NCBI RefSeq assembly: GCF_016587355.1
Contig: NZ_BNJF01000007.1
Location: forward strand, 124,001 to 188,000
Source: Ktedonospora formicarum
GTDB taxonomy: Bacteria; Chloroflexota; Ktedonobacteria; Ktedonobacterales; Ktedonobacteraceae
Direction of reading: 5' to 3'
Length of the DNA: 64,000 bases
Both the position numbers and the translations under genes were made by a program. Under the pieces are notes generated by a model. That model did not search any database, was not told where the DNA came from, and saw only the letters and a list, made by a program, of their open reading frames with translations. This document shows, piece after piece, positions 37,085 through 47,878 of the stretch. Each line of letters opens with the position of its first letter. Positions within the stretch are counted from its first letter, which is position 1.

Positions 37085-38293
37085 ATGCAACAACCACAAA
37101 CTCATCGTGGAGCACGCGGCTTCTCCCCTTTTCGTATACACACACTCACAGAGATTCTTCAGAGTTACGATTGGTTTAAACAGATGCGAGACTCCAGCCC
37201 TGTTTACCAAGACGAGCAGACACATCTTTGGCAGGTCTTCCGCTATGAGGACGTACAAAAGGTAATTACTGACTATCAGCGCTTCTCTTCAGAAGCGGTG
37301 CCGGGATTTTCCGAGGACTCTTTCTTGCGTGATACGGTAGTGGCGAAAGATCCGCCTGACCACCGCAAACTACGTAATCTGGTCAATGTGGCCTTTACGC
37401 CAAAATCAGTCGCGCGCTTAGATGGTCTGGTAACACAGATTACGCAAGAATTATTAGACGAAGTTTTGCCTCTCGGCAAAATGAATGTGGTTTCTGATAT
37501 AGCCTTTCCGCTTCCAGCAAAAATCATTGCGGAGATGCTAGGTGTGCCACGAGAAGACTGGGATATCTTTCGCCGCTGGGCCATCTCTGAGCCAACCGAG
37601 CAAGCCACATCGCGCGAAGAGACGATGCGTGCGCGCCAGAGAGTGGGGCAGCAAATGTATGATTACTTCTCTGGGCTACTAGCCGAGCGCAGACGCAACC
37701 CGCGTGAGGACCTTATCACCTCCTTAAGTAAAGCCGAAATTGATGGCGAGCACTTGAGTGAAGACGAGCTGGTAAACTTCTGTATCCTCCTATTGGCAGC
37801 AGGTCAGGAGACAACCAAGAATCTAATTGCCAATGCGGTCCTCTGTTTCACTGAGCATCCCGAGAGTATGCAGCGCTTAATCGCCAATACCGCCTTGATG
37901 CCTGCGGCAATCGAAGAGGTTCTCCGTTATCTGGCCCCTGTCTGGTTTCTTTTCCGTCGTACAACAACCGAGGTAGAACTTGGCGGACAGCGCATTCCGG
38001 CCAATTCGATTGTCCTGCCCTGGCTGGCTTCGGCAAACCGTGATCCAGAACAATTCCCTGAGCCAGATCGCTTTGATATTCAACGCGAGCCTAATCGGCA
38101 TCTTGGTTTTGGACATGGCATTCACTTCTGCATTGGCGCTCCCCTGGCTCGCCTGGAAGCCAGGATCGCTCTCCCAATGATGTTAGCCCAATTGAAGAAC
38201 CTTCAGCGTGTTCCAGATTTCCCCATTACGGTGCGAGCAGGTGTTGTCTTTGTGATCCAATCGTTACCAGTTACCTTCCAGGCTCGTGCTTGA
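37085..38293 (+). CDS. Cytochrome P450
   Basis: 402 residues from ATG 37085 (GAAAGG site; a TTG two codons earlier is possible). Soluble bacterial class I P450 monooxygenase. The heme loop GFGHGIHFCIGAPLARLEAR holds the cysteine ligand, the I helix is LLLAAGQETTKNLI (oxygen-binding Gly/Glu-Thr pattern), and EEVLR gives the ExxR motif. Layout and PPDHRKLRNLVNVAFTPKSV match the CYP107/CYP109-like group. Substrate unknown. No ferredoxin or ferredoxin reductase is next to it, so the redox partners are elsewhere. Confidence 0.95.
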   Translation: MQQPQTHRGARGFSPFRIHTLTEILQSYDWFKQMRDSSPVYQDEQTHLWQVFRYEDVQKVITDYQRFSSEAVPGFSEDSFLRDTVVAKDPPDHRKLRNLVNVAFTPKSVARLDGLVTQITQELLDEVLPLGKMNVVSDIAFPLPAKIIAEMLGVPREDWDIFRRWAISEPTEQATSREETMRARQRVGQQMYDYFSGLLAERRRNPREDLITSLSKAEIDGEHLSEDELVNFCILLLAAGQETTKNLIANAVLCFTEHPESMQRLIANTALMPAAIEEVLRYLAPVWFLFRRTTTEVELGGQRIPANSIVLPWLASANRDPEQFPEPDRFDIQREPNRHLGFGHGIHFCIGAPLARLEARIALPMMLAQLKNLQRVPDFPITVRAGVVFVIQSLPVTFQARA

Positions 38294-38445
38294 GTAGGAG
38301 AAAGCAGAGGGTGGCATATTTCTCTTGAAAGCTACGCCACCTTCCCGACACGCGCTATCCCATAGTTTGAACGTGCACACCAACCCGAAGCCTCCTCTAA
38401 GGAGGATGCATAAACAAATTTTATGCTAGAGAATGGAGAGCATTC

Positions 38446-38733
38446 ATGGTAAAAGCAACCTGGAATGGTATTACATTGGCAGAAAGTGATAAATGTGTCG
38501 TGGTGGAGGGAAATCAATATTTCCCCCCGGAATCGGTCAGGCGCGAATACCTGAAGGAAAGTAGCACGCATACAACCTGCCCCTGGAAGGGCGAGGCTAG
38601 CTACTATTCGGTTGAGGTAAATGGCGAGACGAATAACGATGCCGCCTGGTATTATCCCGCACCGAAGGAGGCCGCCAATCAGATAAAGGATCACATCGCC
38701 TTCTGGCGTGGCGTCAACGTGGAAGTAGAGTAA
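38446..38733 (+). CDS. DUF427 family protein
   Basis: 95 residues, one DUF427 domain: ATWNGITLAESDKCVVVEGNQYFPPESV, then STHTTCPWKGEASYYSVEVNG and DAAWYYPAPKEAANQIKDHIAFW. These small proteins are common and their role is unknown. ATG 38446 follows GGAGAG. Confidence 0.9.
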   Translation: MVKATWNGITLAESDKCVVVEGNQYFPPESVRREYLKESSTHTTCPWKGEASYYSVEVNGETNNDAAWYYPAPKEAANQIKDHIAFWRGVNVEVE

Positions 38734-38839
38734 AATAGGGTCATTTAGGGATGTTGCGAACAAGATAGATGTATGTTATAAACACCTTATTCCCAGGCTC
38801 ATGTATCTATCCTTTAACATCCTATGGAGCGCGTGAACT

Positions 38840-40078
38840 ATGCGGATTCTTGTCCTGACCCAGGTGGTAGTATACCCTGCTGATGCTGGCCCCAAGGTAA
38901 AGACCTTACAAGTTCTTCGTCACCTGGCGAAGCACCATGACGTGACCTACTGCACTTTTATACGCAGTGAACGGGAAGCACAGGAGGCGAGCGTGCTCCG
39001 CACCTTCTGCAAGCGCGTAGAAATGCTTCCCATCAAGCGCTCAAAGCTAAGTGACGCACGCTTCCTGATGGAGAGCCTGCTTGTGAACGATTCGTTTATC
39101 TTGCGCCGCGACGAGCGTTCGGATATGAAGGCCCTAGTTCGACGCCTGCTAAGCGAAGAGCAGATCGATGTATTGCACGTTGACCAGCTCAACATGATGC
39201 GCTTTGTGCCTGATGATTGGCAAGGAACGGTGGTACTCGATGAGCATAACGCTGTCTGGCAGGTCGTAGAACGCTTGCGCCGAGGGGCGAGGAATCCGCT
39301 AGCAAGACTCTTACTCAAGCGCGAGGTACGCCTGATGCGGCGCCTGGAAGGAGAGGAATGTCGGCGCGCCGATGTTGTGCTCGCCGTGAGCGAAGAGGAC
39401 AAGATGGCACTACGCGAGGTTGGCGGAGAGACCTTGCCAGTAGAGGTAGTCCCTATTACGGTCGATGCTCAGCACTTCGCCTCGCTCTATGCCACTCGCG
39501 CGCCCCTGCCAATGCATATTCTGACCATTGGCACTCTCTTCTGGCCGCCAAATAGCGAAGGTATTCTCTGGTGGCTACGTGATGGCTTTCCTCGCCTGCG
39601 CACGCTCTGCCCCGAAGCGGCCTACGATATTGTAGGTGCGCGCCCGCCACGGGCATTACAAGCATTAGCGGAGCAGCTTGATGGAGTCCAAATGCATGGC
39701 TATGTCGCTGACGCGGAGCCTTTTTGGAGAGAAGCAAGCGTCTTAATGGTACCGCTCCTCTCAGGAGGGGGCGTGCGAGTAAAAATTCTAGAGGCTATGG
39801 CAATGGGAGTGCCCGTCGTTTCAACCACAGTAGGTTGCGAAGGGCTAGCAATACGCGATGGAGAACATCTACTCATAGCCGATACACCTCAAGATTTAGC
39901 CCAGGCCTGTGCCAGAGTACTACAGGATAGAGAACTGGAACGCACCCTGGCACATAATGCTCGCGAGCTTATCCTTGAACGGTACGATGTCACCTCTGCT
40001 CTACGCGTTCTTGACGACATCTATGGACGCATAGGCAAGCAGGAGCAAGAGGAGCAAACGCAAGGCATCTCCCATTGA
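38840..40078 (+). CDS. Glycosyltransferase family 4 protein
   Basis: 412 residues, GT-B fold. N-terminal acceptor domain begins MRILVLTQVVVYPADAGPKVKTLQVLRHLAKHHDV; VLDEHNAVW at about residue 134 is usual for this group; the C-terminal GT4 donor domain has PNSEGILWWL, DAEPFWREASVLMVPLLSGGGVRVKILEAMAMGVPVVSTTVGCEGL with the conserved Glu before ALE/AM. It transfers a sugar from a nucleotide donor; product unknown (exopolysaccharide or glycolipid). No other cell-surface genes are adjacent. Confidence 0.88.
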   Translation: MRILVLTQVVVYPADAGPKVKTLQVLRHLAKHHDVTYCTFIRSEREAQEASVLRTFCKRVEMLPIKRSKLSDARFLMESLLVNDSFILRRDERSDMKALVRRLLSEEQIDVLHVDQLNMMRFVPDDWQGTVVLDEHNAVWQVVERLRRGARNPLARLLLKREVRLMRRLEGEECRRADVVLAVSEEDKMALREVGGETLPVEVVPITVDAQHFASLYATRAPLPMHILTIGTLFWPPNSEGILWWLRDGFPRLRTLCPEAAYDIVGARPPRALQALAEQLDGVQMHGYVADAEPFWREASVLMVPLLSGGGVRVKILEAMAMGVPVVSTTVGCEGLAIRDGEHLLIADTPQDLAQACARVLQDRELERTLAHNARELILERYDVTSALRVLDDIYGRIGKQEQEEQTQGISH

Positions 40079-40178
40079 CGCTGGTCAATGATGATCGCGA
40101 AGAAGCATCGCGCAAGCGAAATTCCTCTTGAATGCCACTGTAATTATCTGTTTGCCGCCTGCTATGACAGCATGTAGA

Positions 40179-40222
40179 CGCAAATCGCCTGCCAGTTTCG
40201 ATTAACTGGCAGGCGATTTGCG
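40179..40222. terminator. Bidirectional terminator hairpin overlapping a stop codon
   Basis: CGCAAATCGCCTGCCAGTT (40179-40197) and AACTGGCAGGCGATTTGCG (40204-40222) pair perfectly over 19 bases. The stop codon of the histidine kinase lies in the right arm. It serves both convergent genes. Confidence 0.75.
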
Positions 40223-42184
40223 TTCGACCTCCGGGAGGGCGATCAAGAAATTGCAGCCTTCGCCAACCAGGCCAGAGCTTTCAAGCCAGATAGAGCCATT
40301 CATGGCTTCAACCAGTTTGCGACTGAGATAGAGGCCCCAACCAGAACCACGCTGAGACTGAGTTGCCTTGCCAGCCAGGCGTGAGAACTTGGTAAAGAGC
40401 TTGGATTGCTCTCTCTTGCTAATACCTGCCCCCCAGTCACGCACCCAGATAAGGACATAACGCCCATCCGGCAAATCCACTTGAGCGCCAGATTGCGCGC
40501 TCGCTACGCGTTTGACGATCTCCTCGCGGGAGATATGAGCCATCCCAATAGCGACACGAGTCGCGGGAGGGGTATACTTCAAGGCGTTGCTAACAAGATT
40601 CATGAGCACCTGCCGCAAACGCAGGTCATCTGCCCAAACAGTGAGGTCATCCTCTAGCGCAAGGGTAATTTCGCGCCGTTCACGCGAAATAATTGGATCG
40701 AGGATTTCTAATATCTGGCGCACGGCACTGGTAATGGAGACAGCATCCCGCTTGAGCGATACCCACTCCTGATCGATGCGGCTGGTATCCATAACGTTGC
40801 CTAGCAGCAAGATCAACTCATCACAGGCCCGGCGCGCGTTCGCGATAAAGCGCTGCTTACGGCTCTCATCGAGGGTGGCACTATGTGTGCTCAGCAATTC
40901 CAGATACCCCTGGATGGCGGTAAGGGGAGTGCGCAACTCATGCGAGGCAGTCATTAAGAATTGATTCTTGAGGTTCTCAGAATCCTGAGCCTGGCGCATA
41001 GCGTCATTCAACTCACTATATCTGCGAGCATTCATAATGGCGATACCAGACTGCAAGGCAATCTCTTTGACCATTTCCAGGTGGCGCGACGTGTAGGAAT
41101 GACGCTGATAAGACTGCACTGAAAGCATCCCAATGACACGCGTACCATAATATATGGGAGCGAAGAGCAACGATTCGCTTAGACGTTTACCTCCTATGAG
41201 TAAGACCTCACGCCTGGGTGTATGTTCGCGCACAAATTCTCCATACTCTTCAGAGGTAGAGAAGCTATGTGTAAGATGATTATTCAGCATCTCGCGTATC
41301 CAGGGCATAATAGAAGAAAATACTCTTCCAGTGGGGGGATAGAGCACGCCTTCATCTATAAAGAAATCCATTGTAAACTCATCCCGGAGAAGATCCATGC
41401 GCTGGACATAGAAAGCGTCGACAGGCATGACAAGGCAGAGTTGCTCATAAAGTACCTGATAGACTGTGCTCAGGTCACGTAACGCTTCAGGAGAGGAGAG
41501 CGCGCGCCCAATCTTGATCAAGGCTGCGCGTTCCTGGCTACTTTGGCGAGCCTCCTCATATAACTGAGCCCATTCAATAACGCTTGTTGCCTGATTAGCA
41601 AAAACCTCTAAAACCTCCATTGTTTCTGTCGTGGGACGCAGTTCATTCAGTGGAGCATCAGGTGTCAGGAAGCCGATAATTGTACCGTCGGCTTTGCGTA
41701 GCGGAACCAGTAATAGATCATCGCTATACCAGCGCCCCTCCTCACGTGGCTCCTCAAGCTGTTCCGTGGTATGCGAGATAGTACGGACAGGTTCTCCCTC
41801 CTGAACAACGACAAAGTGCGCCGCAACACCAACATCTCGCCAGACCTCAGAACGACCAGGAATCAAATATGAATTACAATGCTGAAAGCCAGGCTGCATG
41901 AGCAGATCCGCCACAGTGGCAGGCATGGGATGTTGGCGAAGATAGGTATCATATTCGGGAGGCAAACTTGAAGAGGTCGCGCGAACATAAAAGCTATTAT
42001 GAAGCGCATCTAACAGGTAGAGAGCATTATAACGATAACCGAGAGCCTCGCAGGTTGCGTCAGCAATTTGTGCGAGCAAGACGTCTACATCTATATGTTG
42101 ATGCAAAGATGTCCAAATCTCAGAAAGAGAACGCAGAACATCGCGATAGACGTGCGTAAGATCTCCTTGTACATGCATCTGCAT
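40202..42184 (-). CDS. GAF-domain sensor histidine kinase, soluble
   Basis: About 660 residues from ATG 42184 (AAAGGTAG upstream); the frame is open to 42262. Two GAF-like domains (about 40-210 and 225-390), HisKA with SHELRTPLTAIQGYLELL at about 415 (phospho-His) and HATPase_c with LMNLVSNALKYTP (N box), RDWGAGISKREQSKLF (G1) and GSGWGLYLSRKLVEAMNG (G2). No TM segment, so it senses a cytoplasmic ligand or acts through a partner. No response regulator is adjacent: an orphan kinase. Confidence 0.9.
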   Translation of the reverse strand: MQMHVQGDLTHVYRDVLRSLSEIWTSLHQHIDVDVLLAQIADATCEALGYRYNALYLLDALHNSFYVRATSSSLPPEYDTYLRQHPMPATVADLLMQPGFQHCNSYLIPGRSEVWRDVGVAAHFVVVQEGEPVRTISHTTEQLEEPREEGRWYSDDLLLVPLRKADGTIIGFLTPDAPLNELRPTTETMEVLEVFANQATSVIEWAQLYEEARQSSQERAALIKIGRALSSPEALRDLSTVYQVLYEQLCLVMPVDAFYVQRMDLLRDEFTMDFFIDEGVLYPPTGRVFSSIMPWIREMLNNHLTHSFSTSEEYGEFVREHTPRREVLLIGGKRLSESLLFAPIYYGTRVIGMLSVQSYQRHSYTSRHLEMVKEIALQSGIAIMNARRYSELNDAMRQAQDSENLKNQFLMTASHELRTPLTAIQGYLELLSTHSATLDESRKQRFIANARRACDELILLLGNVMDTSRIDQEWVSLKRDAVSITSAVRQILEILDPIISRERREITLALEDDLTVWADDLRLRQVLMNLVSNALKYTPPATRVAIGMAHISREEIVKRVASAQSGAQVDLPDGRYVLIWVRDWGAGISKREQSKLFTKFSRLAGKATQSQRGSGWGLYLSRKLVEAMNGSIWLESSGLVGEGCNFLIALPEVERKSPAS

Positions 42185-42465
42185 GACGGCCGTACTACCT
42201 TTCAAAACGCGTAAACACGTATTGATTCCCGTAAATTGTTTCTTGATGAGCCTTAACGGCATCTATTTGAGAAACGCTCTACGACACATCGCACCGATGG
42301 CTCAGTGTATGGCCTTGGCTAGGCAAGAGACCTTTCAACAGTACCTCATGCGCACCATAATACTCTCTTTATGAGAAACAGTTCAAAGGTCTAAGCTTGC
42401 CAGTTATCCTATAAACGTGTAAATCCTAATCTCACTGTAAAAGATTATAGCATACAGAGACCATG

Positions 42466-44585
42466 TTATACCTCTTTTGCTGGTTCAACCAGGACCATGT
42501 TGGTATAGAATGTGCTTCCACCATTGAAATCAGCGAGACGATCCGATGTTGTCCAATTGATATTGCGCTGATCAGGGCTAAATTTAGGCCACCAGACGGT
42601 AGGAGTTGAGAGCACACCCTCGCGAACCCCCTCGGACACCTCGGCAACCAACTGACACCATCCACGCTCGTTGCCAACACGGACGAGTTGACCGCTCCGA
42701 ATGCCGCGCTTCTCCGCATCGCGTGGATGGATAGTGAGACGCGGCACGCGCTCCTTCGCCTTGAGCGTCTCCACATTGGCGAAGGAGGAACTAATAAAAT
42801 GGTGCGCGGCGGCACTCACCAATGGTAACCGCTCATCTACGACCTCAATAGCATCCTCACGGATATGTGATTCCTGCTCTGGAACCCAACCAGGCACAGG
42901 ATCATAACCATTCGCGGCAGCCTGCTCCGAGTAGAACTCGACCTTGCCAGAAGGAGTGCTAAACTTATGTCGCGCGAACGGGATGCGCTCCTCTTCGGGA
43001 ATCGCCAGAGGAATTGCCCCTTCGGTCTGCAAACGCTCCAGCGTAATACCTTCAAGGTAAGGATTCGTACGTGCGGTCGCTTCCAGCACTTCCTCGATGA
43101 TCTCATCGATCTCGGACTGAAGCCAGGGCTCCTCATAGCCCATACCCCGTGCGAGAGCCCGCATCACATCCCAGTTACTTCGAGCCTCGCCCAACGGCTC
43201 AATGGCAGGCATATTATAGTGCAGATTCAGGTGACCATAAGGCTTATGTAGATCACGCTGCTCTAACTGGCTTGTTGCTGGAAGCAGGATATCGGCGTAG
43301 CGCGCGGTATCGGTCTCAAAAAGGTCGTGAACTACAGTAAAGAGATCTTCGCGCATCAGGCCTTCGGCGATCTTGCCCGCATTCGGCGATGATGCAGCGG
43401 GATTGGCATTGTAGACATAGAGCGAGTAAACAGGGGGATTGGCCTCACCAGTGAGGATCGCGCCCAGGCGGTTCATATTGAGCATACGTGGCACTGTCGG
43501 GCAGGTTGCCTCATGCCCACGCCCAAGGGTGAGCTTATCCCATCGCACCCAATCGCTGGTGCTATACATCAAACCACCACCGCGCGTACCGTAATGCCCG
43601 GCAACAGCGGGAAGGCAGAGAAGGGTACGCACCGTCTGTCCACCATTGGTGTGCCGATTGATCCCATCCGTCAAACGAAGCATCGCGGGTGTGCTCGTAG
43701 CATAGCGGCGAGCAAGATCAACGATAGTCTCCACAGCCAGACCAGTAACGCGGGCTGCGCGCTCCGGTGGATACGCCTCAATACGTTGCAGCAGGTGTTC
43801 CCATCCCAGGGTATGCTCATCAATCCACTGCTGATTATGCAGGTTCTCATGGACCATGACATGCATCATCGCCAGGGCTAGCGCGGCGTCGGTTCCAGGA
43901 TAAGGCTGGATATGCTGATTGGCAGAGCGTGCCGTCAGAGTGCGTACGGGATCAATCACAACAATGTGCGCACCATTCTTCTGGGCCTGGCGCAGGAAGG
44001 GCATAAGATGGGGTGCGGTGCTGGCGGGATTACTCCCCATATAAGAATCAGCTTGCTTTCAACCAGCGTCTCAGGCGAGGGAGCGAGCCGACCGCCAACG
44101 ATGAGTTGTACTGCCTCTTCGGCGGCATGCCCGCAGATGGCACGCTCAAGGCCCGAGACACCCATACGATTCCAGAGGCGAGTATCGGCTACGGCTCCCT
44201 GGACCATACCCAACGTTCCGGCATAACTATAGGGCAGGATACATTGCGCCCCATGCTCATCAATGATCCTCTGCCATTGGTGCGTAATCTCGGCAATGGC
44301 CTCATCCCAGGTGATACGCTCAAATTGCCCACTTCCTTTAGGTCCAACACGCCGCATGGGATAAAGCAGGCGTTCAGGATGGTAGACACGCTCCAGGTAA
44401 CGGTTCACTTTGGCGCAGAGCCAGCCCTGGGTAATCGGATGGTCGGCTCGACCGCGCACACTAACAGCGCGCCCCTGCTCATCGACACGCGTCTCCAGGG
44501 CGCAACAGTCGGGACAATCGTGAGGGCAAGAACCATACACGACACGTAAGTTACGTGGCGAGGTAACAGTGGTATCCAGGGCCAT
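42466..44585 (-). CDS. Molybdopterin-dependent oxidoreductase, frameshifted
   Basis: About 706 residues when repaired, DMSO-reductase superfamily (COG0243). The N-terminal part (44585-44035) has the [4Fe-4S] motif GSCPHDCPDCC...GWLCAKV and RITWDEAIAEI. The frame breaks at LILIWG: the first frame reads on into nonsense, while the other continues GSNPASTAPHLMPFLRQAQKNGAHIVVIDP. One more C in the plus-strand run 44035-44038 joins them. The C-terminal molybdopterin-binding part is PRLTIHPRDAEKRGIRSGQLVRV...LSTPTVWWP. No Tat signal, so cytoplasmic. No electron-transfer partner genes are adjacent. ATG 44585 follows GAAAGG. Confidence 0.88.
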
Positions 44586-44651
44586 GAGAGATCCTTTCGG
44601 AATAGGGTAAGCAGCAAAATAGGTCAAACACAATGTACTTTATGCTACAGT

Positions 44652-47600
44652 TTAATCCCATGCTCCCGTCACAGTCAACCAGTCAAGCACGGTCTCAGAT
44701 ACCCGTGAAGCACCTCCACGCCGCTGCGAACAACGAGGAAGACTATGGAGCACCATCTCACCATACTCTTTGGAAATGACGCGCTTATCAAAGAGGATGA
44801 CAGCGTTACGCTTGCCATCGTGCCAGGCGATCTTGTTAAGCGCGCGGCGTACACGCAGGGCTGCCAAAGGCACAGTCAGATTATGCAACTGATCCGAGAT
44901 TAGCTCGGCACGGGCCGCGATAGGCGGGTCACTCAGGACAGGCATAGGCAAGCGCGAGACAATCAGGCAGACAGGCGTCCTGGTTACGTCATCAAGGCCA
45001 TCCCAGAATGAGCCCGTTCCCAGCAGCACAACACGTTCCTGGTCGCGGTAGATCTGCCACAGGTGGCGCGGAGAGCCATCAATGCCCTGCCCCAAAACCA
45101 GGATACCACGCGACTCTAGCAAAGGCTTAATGGTAGCATAGGTACTTCGTAATGCGGCATGCGAAGTAAAGAGCGCGACGGTTTGCCCCTCCAAAGCACC
45201 CGCAACCTGCACAATGGTCTCATCGAGATGGCGCTGATATTGCGGAACATTGGGTTCGGGCACATCATCCATGAGATAGAGGAGCGTCTGGTCCTGACGC
45301 GCGGCTTCGAGCGAGTACGTGGCACACAGCTCACTATCGAGCCCCAGACGCCCCTGTGCAAAGGCAAAGGAGTGATCGACGGAAAGCGCAGTCCCCGCGA
45401 AGACTGTTCCTCCTGTCTCCTTTTGCAAGAGGCGGCGCAACAGAGCGGAGGTCTGTATCAGTTGCGTATGGAGAACGGGTGCGGCATGCTCAACCGAAGC
45501 ATTACTCTGGCTTTGCTGACGCTGGTTACTGGAAGCAGGCATAGGAGGTACACGCAGCCAGTACACATACTCACTCTCACCAGGAGCAAGCGCTTGCTCG
45601 CCCAGGCGCTTCAGCGCCCTAAGTTCAGAGGCGACAGCGGTAAGTTCTGATGCCAACGCGCTCTCTTCGCCGCTTCCCTTCTCAACACGCCCTCCTTTAC
45701 GAGGTGCAAGCATGAGCTTCTCCGCCTGGCACGCGAGATCGATCACCACTTGCAGGCGATTGGCTGTCTGCTTCCAGGCACGCTCAACGTCACCCCACGC
45801 GGCAACCTGTCGTGTGTGCATACTCAGGCGCAAGGGCTGATCTCCACGGTCAGGGGTGCGCGCGCCCGTCCGACCAGCACTCTCGCCTTTGCCCTTTCCA
45901 TTCCCTTGCTGCTTCGCCTCCTCAATTAAGGTATAAAAAGAGTTGAAGAGCTGTTCTACCGCAATCTGTGCCTGCTTCAGGGCCTGATACCAGCCAAGCA
46001 TGCGCTGATCTAGCTCATTTTTAGCAATGGTTGACGTTGAGGAGAGGCCTCCTGGTCCATTTTCGCGCAGGGAGGGGGCAGCCAGAGCAAGCAATCCTTG
46101 ATAGCGACCATTGGGAAGTTCAGCGCCAAGCGTGTTAAGTAGATTAAACAGGTGAGCCTGCTGCAACTCAGAGCCGCTCCAACGCGCGCATTCCTCATCA
46201 AGCAAGTCGGCATCAAGGATCAAGCGCTGCTTAATATCTGTAAGGAGAGATTGTGAGGAAGAGAGGTCATCAAAGAGGGCGGAGTGCGTTGTCACAACGA
46301 TGCGAGCCTTCTTTACACGCTCCTCAGCCAGATTCACGAAACAGAGACCTTTGCGTCGATAGGTACAGCGTTGATAGATAGAGCCAGCACGTGGGTCTAC
46401 CGCTGGAAGGCGCTCAACGCCAGAAGAAATGCGCTCCCAGGCCGCTGACTCCTGGGGGAGCAGTGTCAGCTCACGTCGCTCACCAGTCAGGGTCTGCTGT
46501 GCCCAGAGGCCAAGCTTCGCCAGACCGCGTGCCTGTTCGGCTGTTAACTCGCCACTAGTACGGCGTAGAGCCGCACCAAACCAACGATGCAAGCAGAGAT
46601 AGCCACCACGTTCGGCAAGGTAGGCCACCGGTAGAGACTCGCCCTGGCGCTCTTGCAGGCGTGGCAAAATAGACTCCATCAGGCGGCGTGCACTCTGTTG
46701 ATTGGAGCAGGAAATTACCAGGCGACGTGGCGATTTCTCATCCTCAGATGTGGCTTGAAGCCATTGTAGAGCAGGCCACAGGGCAGGTGTATACTCTTTA
46801 TCCCCTGTGGTAACCTCTACCAGCAACGGCTTCTGTTGCGCAAAAGCATCATGGATAGCCTCCTGCATAGGAGAAGCTTCGGCTAATATGGGTTCATGTG
46901 TCTGCTCCGTACCCTCACTAGTTGACGATTTGAGAGTATGAATGTCTACAGGGAGAGTCTCAACCTGAGACGTCCCCTGCTGCTTCTGGCGAGAGATAGA
47001 GAAAGAGAGCACACGTGGGTCCATTTCCAATTGTGCCGCAAGCCGGTCGCCAAGAATTCCGCGTCTAAGATTATGCTCACCATCTTGTTCCTGGCGCACA
47101 CGTAATTCATGACGGAAGAAATGAAGGAGCGGCCAGGAGCGAGGCGCATCCAGGTGCGCAAGGTCTTGTAGGAGGGTCAGGTCTACTTCCTGCAAGCGCT
47201 CGTAAAGAGCCAGGAAAACCTTCATCGCTAGTACAGTATCCACCATCGCGCGGTGTCGATCTTCAGGCACCAGAATGCCAAGGGAGTGTGCGACCTGTCC
47301 CAGGTTATAGCTAGCGAGTGATGGAAGCATCACGGTGGCTAGCTCAAACGTGTCGATCATCGGGTTAGCACGCGCCAATCCCCAGCGCCTCAAGAAGCTC
47401 ACATCAAAGGGGATGCTATGGCCGACAATGGGGTAATCACCGAGGAAATGGTGAAGCTGGCGCGAGATGCGGTCAAAGGGAGGAGCACCAACGAGCAGAT
47501 CAGGCTTGATACCGGTCAGGCGCTGCACACGATAGGGAATGGAGCGCCCTGGCGAGATAAACGTTTCAAACGTATCTAAGACTTCAGTGCCTTGAAACTT

Positions 47601-47693
47601 GATAGCGGCAACTTCTAGGATCGCATCCTGTTCAACATGAAGACCTGTTGTTTCCAGGTCGAGAGCGACACGAATGGCCGACTTTTTCGCCAT
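44652..47693 (-). CDS. DnaQ-like exonuclease fused to degenerate DinG-family helicase
   Basis: 1013 residues. Residues 1-165 are a DEDDh 3'-5' exonuclease with all ligands in place: Asp12/Glu14 (ALDLETTG), Asp97 (GHSIPFD), His147 and Asp152 (HRAMVDT). The rest aligns with DinG/XPD helicases, but the ATP site is lost: the Walker A position (about 290-301) reads LLVEVTTGDKEYT instead of GTGKT, the DEAH position reads ILDADLLDEE, and the QxxGRxxR motif near the end reads RVRRALNKIAW. GTGSFWDGLDDV and the RLPMPVLSDPP loop remain. Known DinG of S. aureus is a nuclease without helicase action; this protein goes further. It lies 66 bases upstream of the Mo-enzyme gene on the same strand. Confidence 0.88.
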   Translation of the reverse strand: MAKKSAIRVALDLETTGLHVEQDAILEVAAIKFQGTEVLDTFETFISPGRSIPYRVQRLTGIKPDLLVGAPPFDRISRQLHHFLGDYPIVGHSIPFDVSFLRRWGLARANPMIDTFELATVMLPSLASYNLGQVAHSLGILVPEDRHRAMVDTVLAMKVFLALYERLQEVDLTLLQDLAHLDAPRSWPLLHFFRHELRVRQEQDGEHNLRRGILGDRLAAQLEMDPRVLSFSISRQKQQGTSQVETLPVDIHTLKSSTSEGTEQTHEPILAEASPMQEAIHDAFAQQKPLLVEVTTGDKEYTPALWPALQWLQATSEDEKSPRRLVISCSNQQSARRLMESILPRLQERQGESLPVAYLAERGGYLCLHRWFGAALRRTSGELTAEQARGLAKLGLWAQQTLTGERRELTLLPQESAAWERISSGVERLPAVDPRAGSIYQRCTYRRKGLCFVNLAEERVKKARIVVTTHSALFDDLSSSQSLLTDIKQRLILDADLLDEECARWSGSELQQAHLFNLLNTLGAELPNGRYQGLLALAAPSLRENGPGGLSSTSTIAKNELDQRMLGWYQALKQAQIAVEQLFNSFYTLIEEAKQQGNGKGKGESAGRTGARTPDRGDQPLRLSMHTRQVAAWGDVERAWKQTANRLQVVIDLACQAEKLMLAPRKGGRVEKGSGEESALASELTAVASELRALKRLGEQALAPGESEYVYWLRVPPMPASSNQRQQSQSNASVEHAAPVLHTQLIQTSALLRRLLQKETGGTVFAGTALSVDHSFAFAQGRLGLDSELCATYSLEAARQDQTLLYLMDDVPEPNVPQYQRHLDETIVQVAGALEGQTVALFTSHAALRSTYATIKPLLESRGILVLGQGIDGSPRHLWQIYRDQERVVLLGTGSFWDGLDDVTRTPVCLIVSRLPMPVLSDPPIAARAELISDQLHNLTVPLAALRVRRALNKIAWHDGKRNAVILFDKRVISKEYGEMVLHSLPRCSQRRGGASRVSETVLDWLTVTGAWD

Positions 47694-47878
47694 AAATACA
47701 AATTCCTTATGATCTGCTGGTAAGAGGACCAGGCAGACACCGCCCGGCTCCGATATGATATGGTATTGCTAGACCTAACCATGACATAGGGAATCACATG
47801 TCATAAATAGACCAGCCAGGACTCGCGAGTCCAAGAACTCTTCCGCGCTGACCTCAGTGAGCCATGGCTATGCGAGGG

